Assembly (NCBI GenBank): GCA_965662885.1
Contig: CBFIJI010000124.1
Span: forward strand, 1 to 5,514
Length of the DNA: 5,514 nt
Direction: 5' to 3'
Origin: CBFIJI01 sp965662885
GTDB taxonomy: Bacteria; Bacteroidota; Bacteroidia; Flavobacteriales; Flavobacteriaceae
Positions 1 to 5,514 of the stretch are shown in pieces (position 1 is the stretch's first letter; the number at the start of each line of letters is the position of its first letter). A program made the position numbers and the translations under genes. The notes below the pieces were generated by a model. That model made no database searches and was not told where the DNA came from. It was given only the letters and a program-made list of their open reading frames with translations.

Positions 1-321
1 TTTATTGGCCCATTCCAAAAAACAAAAATTTCCTGACTCTAGGTATTCTTCCAAACCAAAATCTAAGGCTTCTTCTGCATGATTTAATCGATAAAAATCA
101 AAATGATAAATCATTTCTTTTGAAACCTTATAAGCATTGACTAAGGAAAAGGTCGGGCTATTAACAGCTTCAACGACTCCCATTTGAGCACACAATGCTT
201 TAATTAACGTTGTTTTACCTGCACCCATTGGACCATCAATACGAATGACTTTGGAAACAGATTCCTTTAAAACAGCTTTAGCAATGGATTCAATTTCTTG
301 CAAGGTATATGCGACAATCAT
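1..321 (-). CDS. tsaE: TsaE, tRNA t6A37 synthesis ATPase (C-terminus missing)
   Basis: TsaE is the small P-loop ATPase that works with TsaB and TsaD in the cytoplasm to form N6-threonylcarbamoyladenosine at position 37 of ANN-decoding tRNAs. The 107 visible residues, translated from the minus strand, carry the family signatures in order: a Walker A loop DGPMGAGKTTL (29-39, with K36 and T37), SPTFSLVNAY (55-64), HFDFYRL (73-79), an acidic stretch containing FGLEEYL (88-94), and FLEWANK at the truncated end (101-107). The family is usually about 135-155 residues, so roughly 30-45 residues lie beyond the left edge. The ATG at 321-319 is the first possible start, because the porX stop codon lies in the same frame 15 nt upstream. 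The gene follows porX closely and is probably co-transcribed, but it may also have its own promoter (see 326-360). The assignment is very secure. Confidence 0.95.
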   Translation of the reverse strand, partial: MIVAYTLQEIESIAKAVLKESVSKVIRIDGPMGAGKTTLIKALCAQMGVVEAVNSPTFSLVNAYKVSKEMIYHFDFYRLNHAEEALDFGLEEYLESGNFCFLEWANK

Positions 322-325
322 TCCG

Positions 326-360
326 CAAAAATAGACTTATCTCGGTCGTAAAACAACAAA
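326..360 (-). promoter_or_regulatory. Candidate Bacteroidota-type promoter for tsaE
   Basis: Read on the minus strand, TATTTTTG (333 to 326) matches the Bacteroidota -7 consensus TAnnTTTG exactly. A TTG (356-354) lies 20 nt upstream and a TTTG (360-357) lies 23 nt upstream, both within the 17-23 nt spacing expected for the -33 element. Only four bases separate the box from the tsaE ATG, so transcription from it would start at or almost at the start codon and give a nearly leaderless mRNA. The -33 part lies in the last codons of porX. The match is seen in the sequence; promoter activity is inferred. Confidence 0.5.
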
Positions 361-1884
361 AGGAATAATCATTTCTTGCATGGATAATCCTCCGTGCTGA
401 AAGCTGTTTCTAAAAAAATTGACGTAGTGATTATAATTGTTTCGATAGACAAAATAATGATCCTCTTTAGCAAAAATAAAAGAACTGTTAAGAGAGAGTG
501 CCGGTAGATTAAAATCCTCAGGATTGGAACAAGCAAGTACCGCTTTTTTATCGTAGGTCAAGCTTCTTCCTGTTTTATACCGAAGATTCATACTGGTTGT
601 TTTGTCTCCAATGACTTCGCTAGGCGTGGCAACATTAATTGTCCCATGATCTGTAGTTAACAACAAATTAAATCCTAATGCTCCAGCTTTTTGAATCAAT
701 TGATTTAACAGCGTGTTTTTAAACCAACTTTTAGTTAATGATCGATAGGCCTTATCATCCGACGCTAATTCTTTGATCAATTCCATTTCTGTTTTTGCAT
801 GAGAAATCATGTCCACGAAATTATAGACAATGACAGTGAGCATTTCATCCGTATGATTCTGCAATGTCTTTAAAAGTTTCTGACTCTGTTGGACTTTGGT
901 AATCTTGTGATAACTAAAGGATTGGGGCAGTTGTAAACGTTCCATTTGTGCTTTAAGTAGGGCTTTTTCATGTAGATTTTTCCCACCTTCTTCGGTATCG
1001 TTGACCCAAAGTTCAGGATGTAAACGAGAAATTTCTAAGGGGGTTAAGCCAGAGAATAGGGCATTTCTCGCATACTGTGTTGATGTTGGAAGAATACTAA
1101 AATATGTGCTTTCCTCCTCAATGGAATAATGATTAGAAAATTCAGGGGCAATAGACTTCCATTGGTCAAGTCGAAAATTATCAATCACAACCATTAAACA
1201 AGGCTTATCCTTTCGTAATTCGGGAACCACCTTTCTTTTAAATAAATTATGAGAAAGTAGGGGAGCATCTTCTCCTTTAATCCATTGAGGATACTTTTTT
1301 GAGACAAACTTTGAAAAGGCTCTGTTCGCTTCTTTCATTTGACTCTCAAAAATCTCAAATAGATTAGTGTCATTTAGCGTTTCTAGCTCTAACTCCCAAT
1401 ACATCATTTTTTGATAAAAATTACTCCAGTCCTCATGGGTGTCAAGTTCCATCAGTTCAAGAGTAATTTTGCCAAATTCCTTTTGATAATTTTGAGTTGT
1501 TTTTTCTGCAATAATATCTTTGTGATCTAATGTTTTTTTAAGTGATAATAAGATTTGATTAGGATTTACAGGCTTGATTAGATAATCGGAAATTTTGGTG
1601 CCAATAGCTTCCTCCATGATATGTTCTTCCTCATTTTTCGTAATCATAATGACGGGTAATGAGGTATTGATATTTTTTATTTCCAATAAGGTTTCCAAAC
1701 CATTAAGACCCGGCATATTTTCATCGAGCAGTACAATATCATAAGGGTTTGATTTGATCAGTTCAAGTGCATCAATACCATTGGTACAGGGTGTTGTTTG
1801 GTAGCCTCGACTTTCAAGAAAAATAAAATGGGGCTTGAGAAGTTCAATTTCATCATCTACCCATAAAATTTTGATTAAATCCAT
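337..1884 (-). CDS. porX: PorX-type response regulator with PglZ domain (T9SS regulator)
   Basis: This 515-residue protein has a receiver domain (about 1-120), a helical linker (about 121-220) and an alkaline-phosphatase-superfamily PglZ domain (about 225-515), the architecture of PorX. In Porphyromonas gingivalis PorX is paired with the kinase PorY and sigma factor SigP and controls type IX secretion genes; its PglZ domain is a zinc-dependent phosphodiesterase acting on oligonucleotides. The receiver keeps the acidic pair D10-D11, phosphoacceptor D54 (LLDENMPG), T82 and K104-P105. The PglZ part keeps MVVIDNFRLDQW (231-242), LPTSTQYAR (265-273, probable nucleophile threonine), NFVDMISH (355-362), TTDHG (410-414) and QHGGLS (496-501). 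No DNA-binding domain is visible. The ATG at 1884-1882 leaves nine residues before D10, normal for a receiver; TAAGGA abuts it directly, too close to act as a Shine-Dalgarno site. No clear promoter box is present; TTGCTTTG (1931 to 1924) is a one-mismatch -7 candidate. The gene is intact. Confidence 0.93.
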   Translation of the reverse strand: MDLIKILWVDDEIELLKPHFIFLESRGYQTTPCTNGIDALELIKSNPYDIVLLDENMPGLNGLETLLEIKNINTSLPVIMITKNEEEHIMEEAIGTKISDYLIKPVNPNQILLSLKKTLDHKDIIAEKTTQNYQKEFGKITLELMELDTHEDWSNFYQKMMYWELELETLNDTNLFEIFESQMKEANRAFSKFVSKKYPQWIKGEDAPLLSHNLFKRKVVPELRKDKPCLMVVIDNFRLDQWKSIAPEFSNHYSIEEESTYFSILPTSTQYARNALFSGLTPLEISRLHPELWVNDTEEGGKNLHEKALLKAQMERLQLPQSFSYHKITKVQQSQKLLKTLQNHTDEMLTVIVYNFVDMISHAKTEMELIKELASDDKAYRSLTKSWFKNTLLNQLIQKAGALGFNLLLTTDHGTINVATPSEVIGDKTTSMNLRYKTGRSLTYDKKAVLACSNPEDFNLPALSLNSSFIFAKEDHYFVYRNNYNHYVNFFRNSFQHGGLSMQEMIIPFVVLRPR

Positions 1885-1897
1885 TCCTTAATAATTA

Positions 1898-1905
1898 TAT
1901 CTTTG
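1898..1905 (+). promoter_or_regulatory. Candidate -7 promoter box for the HD-lpxD-lpxC/fabZ operon
   Basis: TATCTTTG matches the Bacteroidota -7 consensus TAnnTTTG exactly and ends 15 nt before the ATG at 1921. The best -33 candidate, TTTTG at 1869-1873, lies inside the first codons of the divergent porX with a gap of 24 nt, one longer than the usual 17-23. If active, the promoter would start transcription near 1908-1912, give a leader of about 10 nt, and overlap the porX start region, so transcription in the two directions could interfere. The motif is seen; its function is inferred. Confidence 0.5.
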
Positions 1906-1920
1906 CTGAGAGATTAAACG

Positions 1921-3156
1921 ATGCAAAGCAAATTAGCAAAACATATTCTTTTTAACGATCCGATTTATGGATTTATTATCATAGAGTCCACTTTATTATT
2001 ACAACTCATTGGACATCCTTACTTTCAACGACTAAGAAGAATTTCACAAATGGGATTGTCACATTTGGTCTATCCAGGGGCACATCACACCCGTTTTGAA
2101 CACGCATTAGGCTGTATGCACCTAATGCAAAGAGCCATTGAAATTCTAAGAAAAAAGGGAGTTTCCATTTCTGAAAGTGAATCGGAAGCCATGCAAATCG
2201 CTATTTTACTTCATGATATCGGTCATGGTCCTTTTTCTCATGCTATGGAAAATGTCTTACTTCCGGGCATTCCACATGAAGCCATTTCGATTCGTATCAT
2301 GGAACTACTCAATAAGGAATTTAATGGAGCACTAGACTTAGCTATTGAAATTTTTACGGGGGTTTATCCAAGAAAATTTATGCGACACCTTATCATGGGA
2401 CAAATTGATATTGATCGCTTGGATTATCTTAAAAGAGATAGTTTTTATACTGGAGTCGTTGAAGGAAACATTAACATTGACAGAATTTTAAGCTTGATAA
2501 ATGTACATGACAATCAACTTGTGTTTGAAGAAAAAGGAATTTATTCCCTCGAAAACTTTCTTTTAGCAAGGCGGTTAATGTATTGGCAGGTATATTTACA
2601 TAAAACCAGTGTTTCTGCCGAATTACTTTTAGTTAAAACCATTGAACGAGCTAAATCTTCCATTAATCAACAGACTACTAATTTCCTAAGCAGCGCCCTA
2701 CAAACTCTATTAAAACAAGACGAAAAGACTTTTAATTTTGATGATGCTACTTTAAAAGACTATCTGGAATTGGACGATAGTGATATTATTCACGCCCTAA
2801 AGGTTTGGCGAAATTCATCCGATAGAATTTTAAAAACAACAGCATCTCAACTGATCGATAGGAGGTTGTTTAGAATTGAAATTGCAACAACACCTTTTAC
2901 TGAAATTCAAATTCAAGAGAAGAAAAAACTACTGCTAGACTTGCAATTTGACCCCTCGGAAATTGTATATCTCGTTTTCTCAGGAAATATTTCAAATCAA
3001 ACCTACAGTTTGCAAAACGAAAATATCCTTTTGTTGTCAAAATCGAACTCAGTCGTCCATCTTGACCAAGCAATTCGATATTTGGACTTTGAACAATTTT
3101 CTACTCCAGAGGTTAAATACTATTTATGTTATCCAAAAAGCCTTGTTTCCCCATAA
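1921..3156 (+). CDS. HD-domain nucleotide phosphohydrolase (COG1078, SAMHD1/YwfO-like)
   Basis: This 411-residue protein belongs to the bacterial HD-superfamily phosphohydrolases related to B. subtilis YwfO and E. faecalis EF1143, which include metal-dependent dNTP triphosphohydrolases. The N-terminal half holds the signature: FQRLRRISQMGLSHLVYPGA (35-54), HHTRFEHALG (55-64, ligand H61), LLHDIGHGPFSHAME (96-110, ligands H98-D99) and GQIDIDRLDYLKRD (160-173, ligand D163). All four metal ligands of the HD site are present, so catalysis is expected. The C-terminal 200 or so residues carry no motif I recognise. The length is typical of the family. The ATG at 1921 is the first possible start because an in-frame TAA sits at 1915-1917. 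The gene is divergent from porX across 36 bp and ends 18 nt before lpxD, so it is probably the first gene of the lipid A operon. The substrate here is unknown; dNTPs are the family precedent, and a signalling nucleotide cannot be excluded. Confidence 0.9.
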   Translation: MQSKLAKHILFNDPIYGFIIIESTLLLQLIGHPYFQRLRRISQMGLSHLVYPGAHHTRFEHALGCMHLMQRAIEILRKKGVSISESESEAMQIAILLHDIGHGPFSHAMENVLLPGIPHEAISIRIMELLNKEFNGALDLAIEIFTGVYPRKFMRHLIMGQIDIDRLDYLKRDSFYTGVVEGNINIDRILSLINVHDNQLVFEEKGIYSLENFLLARRLMYWQVYLHKTSVSAELLLVKTIERAKSSINQQTTNFLSSALQTLLKQDEKTFNFDDATLKDYLELDDSDIIHALKVWRNSSDRILKTTASQLIDRRLFRIEIATTPFTEIQIQEKKKLLLDLQFDPSEIVYLVFSGNISNQTYSLQNENILLLSKSNSVVHLDQAIRYLDFEQFSTPEVKYYLCYPKSLVSP

Positions 3157-3161
3157 ATTGC

Positions 3162-3169
3162 TATTTTTG
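3162..3169 (+). promoter_or_regulatory. Candidate -7 promoter box directly before lpxD
   Basis: TATTTTTG matches TAnnTTTG exactly and ends five bases before the lpxD ATG. With its flanks it forms the 11-mer CTATTTTTGCG (3161-3171), which also occurs just before tsaE. The nearest -33-like TTG is at 3143-3145, giving a 16-nt gap, one shorter than the usual range. Use of this promoter would uncouple lpxD and lpxC-fabZ from the HD gene and produce a nearly leaderless lpxD mRNA. The 18-nt spacer contains no Shine-Dalgarno sequence. Confidence 0.45.
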
Positions 3170-3174
3170 CGACA

Positions 3175-4197
3175 ATGAAATTTACAGCGAAAGAGATTGC
3201 CAAGGTGCTCAAAGGAAGTGTTGAGGGTGAAACTGATGTTGAACTAAAAATTTTGTCCAAAATTGAAGAGGCTGATTCTGGTTCTCTTACATTTTTGGCT
3301 AACCCAAAATACACCTCTTTTATCTACGAAACAAGTGCCTCTGCAGTTGTAGTTGGTAAAGACTTTATTCCTGAACAGGATTTGTCTGTTACGCTTATTC
3401 GAGTTGATGATCCTTATAATGCTTTTACCCAATTGTTGGAGCTTTATAAAAGCAATAACGATTCCGTCAAGGGTATTAAGTCAACGGCTATTATCCATTC
3501 TACTAGTAATTTGGGAGCCAATTGTTATGTTGGGGATTATTCCATTATTGAAGAGCACGTTACTCTAGACGATTCTGTCAAAATTCATTCCCAGTGTTTT
3601 ATTGGAAGTAATGTGACCATAGGCAAAGGAACTACTATACATACAGGAGTGAAAATTAAGTCGGACACTATCATAGGCGAAAATTGTGAAATACACTCAG
3701 GTTCCGTAATTGGGTCAGACGGTTTTGGTTTTTCTCCACAAGCTGACGGTACATTTAAAAAAGTTCCTCAAACAGGGAATGTTCTTATTAAGGATCATGT
3801 AAGTATTGGAGCAAATACAACGATTGATCGTGCCACCTTGGGTTCAACCATAATTGGAGAAGGAGTTAAATTAGATAACCTTATTCAAATCGCTCATAAT
3901 GTAGAAATCGGTGCACATACGGTAATTGCGTCACAAACTGGAATTGCTGGTTCAACAAAAATTGGAAAGCACTGTGTTATTGGAGGGCAAGTTGGAATAG
4001 TAGGGCATATTACTATAGGCGATTACGTTCAGATACAAGCACAGAGTGGTGTGAGTAGAAGTTTGGACAATAAAATGAAAATTCAAGGAACACCTGCATT
4101 AGACTATACGACTTTTATGAAATCCTACATTCATTTCAAAAACCTACCAAAAATTGAAAAGCGACTTTCTCAAATCGAAAAATCAACAAAAAAATGA
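3175..4197 (+). CDS. lpxD: LpxD, UDP-3-O-acylglucosamine N-acyltransferase
   Basis: LpxD transfers a 3-hydroxyacyl chain from acyl carrier protein to the 2-amino group of UDP-3-O-acylglucosamine, the third step of lipid A synthesis in the cytoplasm. The 340-residue length is close to the 341 of the E. coli enzyme. The N-terminal uridine-binding domain (about 1-100) includes the family motif LTFLANPKY (38-46). From about 103 to 300 there is a long left-handed beta-helix of hexapeptide repeats such as VTIGKG, TIIGEN, VSIGAN, TIIGEG and VEIGAH, followed by a charged helical tail (about 305-340). GSDGFGFSPQ (180-189) and IAHNVEIG are diagnostic; H241 in the latter matches the catalytic base H239 of E. 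coli. The ATG at 3175 fits the family N-terminus. The HD-gene stop codon lies in the same frame 18 nt upstream, so no earlier start exists. The gene overlaps lpxC by four bases (ATGA), consistent with translational coupling. Confidence 0.96.
   Translation: MKFTAKEIAKVLKGSVEGETDVELKILSKIEEADSGSLTFLANPKYTSFIYETSASAVVVGKDFIPEQDLSVTLIRVDDPYNAFTQLLELYKSNNDSVKGIKSTAIIHSTSNLGANCYVGDYSIIEEHVTLDDSVKIHSQCFIGSNVTIGKGTTIHTGVKIKSDTIIGENCEIHSGSVIGSDGFGFSPQADGTFKKVPQTGNVLIKDHVSIGANTTIDRATLGSTIIGEGVKLDNLIQIAHNVEIGAHTVIASQTGIAGSTKIGKHCVIGGQVGIVGHITIGDYVQIQAQSGVSRSLDNKMKIQGTPALDYTTFMKSYIHFKNLPKIEKRLSQIEKSTKK
4188..4197 (+). other. ATGA stop/start overlap preceded by an A7 run
   Basis: The lpxD stop TGA (4195-4197) overlaps the lpxC-fabZ ATG (4194-4196). 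The seven adenines at 4188-4194 are phased A AAA AAA in the lpxD frame, directly before TGA. The overlap favours reinitiation by ribosomes finishing lpxD, and A-rich sequence before the start suits Bacteroidota initiation. The same phase is that of a classical -1 slippery heptamer; a slip would read straight into the lpxC ATG codon. Only the arrangement is seen; frameshifting is speculative. Confidence 0.6.
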
Positions 4198-5514
4198 TTA
4201 CTAAAACTACACCTCAGCATACCATTTCTGGTGAGATTTCCCTTAAAGGTGTCGGTTTACATACCGGCGCTGATGTACTTTTAAATTTTAAACCAGCCCC
4301 TGAAAATACAGGCTTCGTTTTTGTTCGCACCGATCTCAACCCAGCTGTTGAAATACCAGCGGATGCTTTATTTGTTGTCAATACGGATAGAGGAACGAAC
4401 CTTGAAAAGGATGGTGTTAAAATCCAAACCTCTGAGCATGTACTTGCAGCCTTAGTCGGTTATGGTATCGACAATTGTTATATTGAGCTAAACAGCTCTG
4501 AACCCCCAATAATGGACGGTTCTTCAAAGTTTTTTATTGAAGCAATTCATACTGTTGGTAAGACCGTTCAAAAAGAATTACGGGAAGAATTTGTGGTCAA
4601 AGAGGTCATTAATTTTAAAGATCCCGATACTGGAAGTGAAATTACATTGATTCCTTCTGACACCTACGCGCTTTCTGTAATGGTGGATTTTGGAACAAAA
4701 ATTCTTGGTACTCAAAATGCAACAATTGAGTCCATTGATGAGTTTAAAGAAGAAATTGCTTCCGCCAGAACCTTTAGTTTCCTTCATGAATTGGAGATGC
4801 TTTTAGAACATGGATTAATAAAAGGTGGAGACCTTAACAATGCCATTGTCTATGTGGACAAACCTTTGGCAGAAAGTAATATGGAGCGACTAAAAGTTGC
4901 TTTTGGTAAAGAAAAAATTAGTGTAAAGCCCAATGGAATTTTGGATAACCTTACCCTTCATTACTCCAACGAGGCAGCACGACACAAACTCTTGGATGTT
5001 ATTGGCGATTTGGCGCTTATCCGTGTTCCCATTCGTGGACGTGTAATTGCACATAAACCCGGTCATCGTGTCAATACCTCCTTTGCTAAGAAGGTTCAGC
5101 AAATTATTAAAATGGAACGCCGTCACAAGGCACCAGATATTGATCTCACAAAAACGCCAGCTTTAGATATTAATCAGATCATGAAGATATTGCCCCATCG
5201 TCCTCCTTTTTTATTGGTCGATAAAATCATGGAAATTTCTGACAAACACGTTATTGGGCTTAAGAATGTAACCATGAATGAACCTTTTTTTCAAGGTCAT
5301 TTCCCAGGTGCTCCTGTAATGCCCGGTGTATTACAGATTGAAGCAATGGCACAAACAGGAGGGGTTTTAGTATTGAATACGGTTCCTGATCCTGAAAATT
5401 ATTTGACCTTTTTTATGAAAATCAACAATGTTAAATTCAAACGTCCCGTTCATCCCGGAGACACACTTGTTTTTAGCTTAAATTTAATAACCCCTATTCG
5501 GAGAGGGATCTGTC
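4194..5514 (+). CDS. lpxC-fabZ: Bifunctional LpxC-FabZ fusion (3' end missing)
   Basis: The frame stays open for 440 codons to the right edge and encodes two enzymes in one chain. LpxC (about 1-305) is the zinc deacetylase that commits UDP-3-O-acyl-GlcNAc to lipid A synthesis. It shows GVGLHTG (19-25), TSEHVLAAL (79-87, with E81 and zinc ligand H82), MDGSS, SARTF, RHKLLDVIGD (263-272, ligands H264 and D268, plus D272) and HKPGH (287-291, general acid H291). About 24 residues more than in E. coli separate the first two zinc ligands, consistent with an insert such as the stretch around 225-255. FabZ (about 325 onward) dehydrates 3-hydroxyacyl-ACP in fatty acid elongation. It shows ILPHRPPFLLVD and GHFPGAPVMPGVLQIEAMAQ with catalytic H369 and E383, separated by 14 residues as in E. 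coli FabZ. About 25-30 residues should lie beyond the edge. Such fusions are known in Bacteroidota. All recognised catalytic residues are present in both halves, so both should be active. Confidence 0.96.
   Translation, partial: MITKTTPQHTISGEISLKGVGLHTGADVLLNFKPAPENTGFVFVRTDLNPAVEIPADALFVVNTDRGTNLEKDGVKIQTSEHVLAALVGYGIDNCYIELNSSEPPIMDGSSKFFIEAIHTVGKTVQKELREEFVVKEVINFKDPDTGSEITLIPSDTYALSVMVDFGTKILGTQNATIESIDEFKEEIASARTFSFLHELEMLLEHGLIKGGDLNNAIVYVDKPLAESNMERLKVAFGKEKISVKPNGILDNLTLHYSNEAARHKLLDVIGDLALIRVPIRGRVIAHKPGHRVNTSFAKKVQQIIKMERRHKAPDIDLTKTPALDINQIMKILPHRPPFLLVDKIMEISDKHVIGLKNVTMNEPFFQGHFPGAPVMPGVLQIEAMAQTGGVLVLNTVPDPENYLTFFMKINNVKFKRPVHPGDTLVFSLNLITPIRRGIC

Noticed and set aside
319..339. 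The porX stop is in the same frame as the tsaE ATG (five codons between), so stop readthrough would give a PorX-TsaE fusion; the HD gene and lpxD show the same pattern with six codons
   Set aside because: Each coincidence has a one-in-three chance, TAA is an efficient stop, and no readthrough context is visible. The short AT-rich spacers are better explained by promoter-like boxes.
1885..1890. TAAGGA directly before the porX ATG as a ribosome binding site
   Set aside because: There is no spacer between it and the ATG, so it cannot pair with 16S rRNA in a usual geometry, and Bacteroidota seldom depend on such sites.
1924..1931. Minus-strand TTGCTTTG as the porX promoter -7 box
   Set aside because: It mismatches the invariant A of TAnnTTTG and has no TTG at the right distance upstream. 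It is kept only as a weak possibility in the porX entry.
2948..3568. Several short open frames at the HD/lpxD junction (plus 2948-3178 and 3353-3568; minus 3129-3314 and 3244-3432)
   Set aside because: They lie almost entirely within the well-supported HD and lpxD genes in other frames, have low-complexity or unfamiliar translations, and show no family motifs.
4578..5126. Minus-strand open frames at 4578-4787 and 4890-5126
   Set aside because: Both are antisense to the lpxC-fabZ reading frame, which carries all expected LpxC motifs, and their translations resemble no known protein.
1..5514. Search by eye for mobile elements, CRISPR arrays, tRNAs, attachment repeats or defence genes
   Set aside because: The window is tightly packed with conserved housekeeping and envelope genes; no direct or inverted repeat pairs, transposase motifs or tRNA-like cloverleaf were seen.

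Overview
The window is a compact chromosomal segment from a Bacteroidota bacterium. Three things support this: a PorX-type response regulator with a C-terminal PglZ domain, an LpxC-FabZ fusion protein, and promoter-like TAnnTTTG boxes in place of Shine-Dalgarno sequences. The DNA is AT-rich throughout. I cannot name the genus. PorX suggests a lineage with a type IX secretion system (T9SS).

Layout: two divergent operons leave a 36-bp gap at 1885-1920. Leftward on the minus strand are porX (337-1884) and then tsaE (1-321, cut by the left edge of the window). Rightward on the plus strand are an HD-domain phosphohydrolase gene (1921-3156), lpxD (3175-4197) and a fused lpxC-fabZ gene (4194-5514, cut by the right edge). 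Gaps within the operons are 15 nt, 18 nt and a 4-nt ATGA overlap. No stretch of 300 bases lacks a gene, and I see no RNA genes, mobile elements, CRISPR arrays or convincing terminators.

How the genes work together: LpxC deacetylates UDP-acyl-GlcNAc and LpxD adds the second, N-linked acyl chain, so they are consecutive steps of lipid A synthesis. FabZ supplies the elongating 3-hydroxyacyl-ACP pool from which those chains come. PorX is the response regulator of T9SS expression in studied Bacteroidota, and many T9SS cargoes are anchored to a lipopolysaccharide (A-LPS). The arrangement therefore places an envelope-secretion regulator back to back with lipid A synthesis. TsaE is a general tRNA-modification ATPase. 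The HD protein is probably a nucleotide phosphohydrolase with an unknown role here.

This looks like an ordinary Bacteroidota core locus, not a new system. The points worth a second look are an identical 11-nt promoter-like motif just before both tsaE and lpxD, an in-phase A7 slippery heptamer at the lpxD/lpxC junction, and two possible nucleotide-cleaving enzymes sharing one tiny divergent control region.
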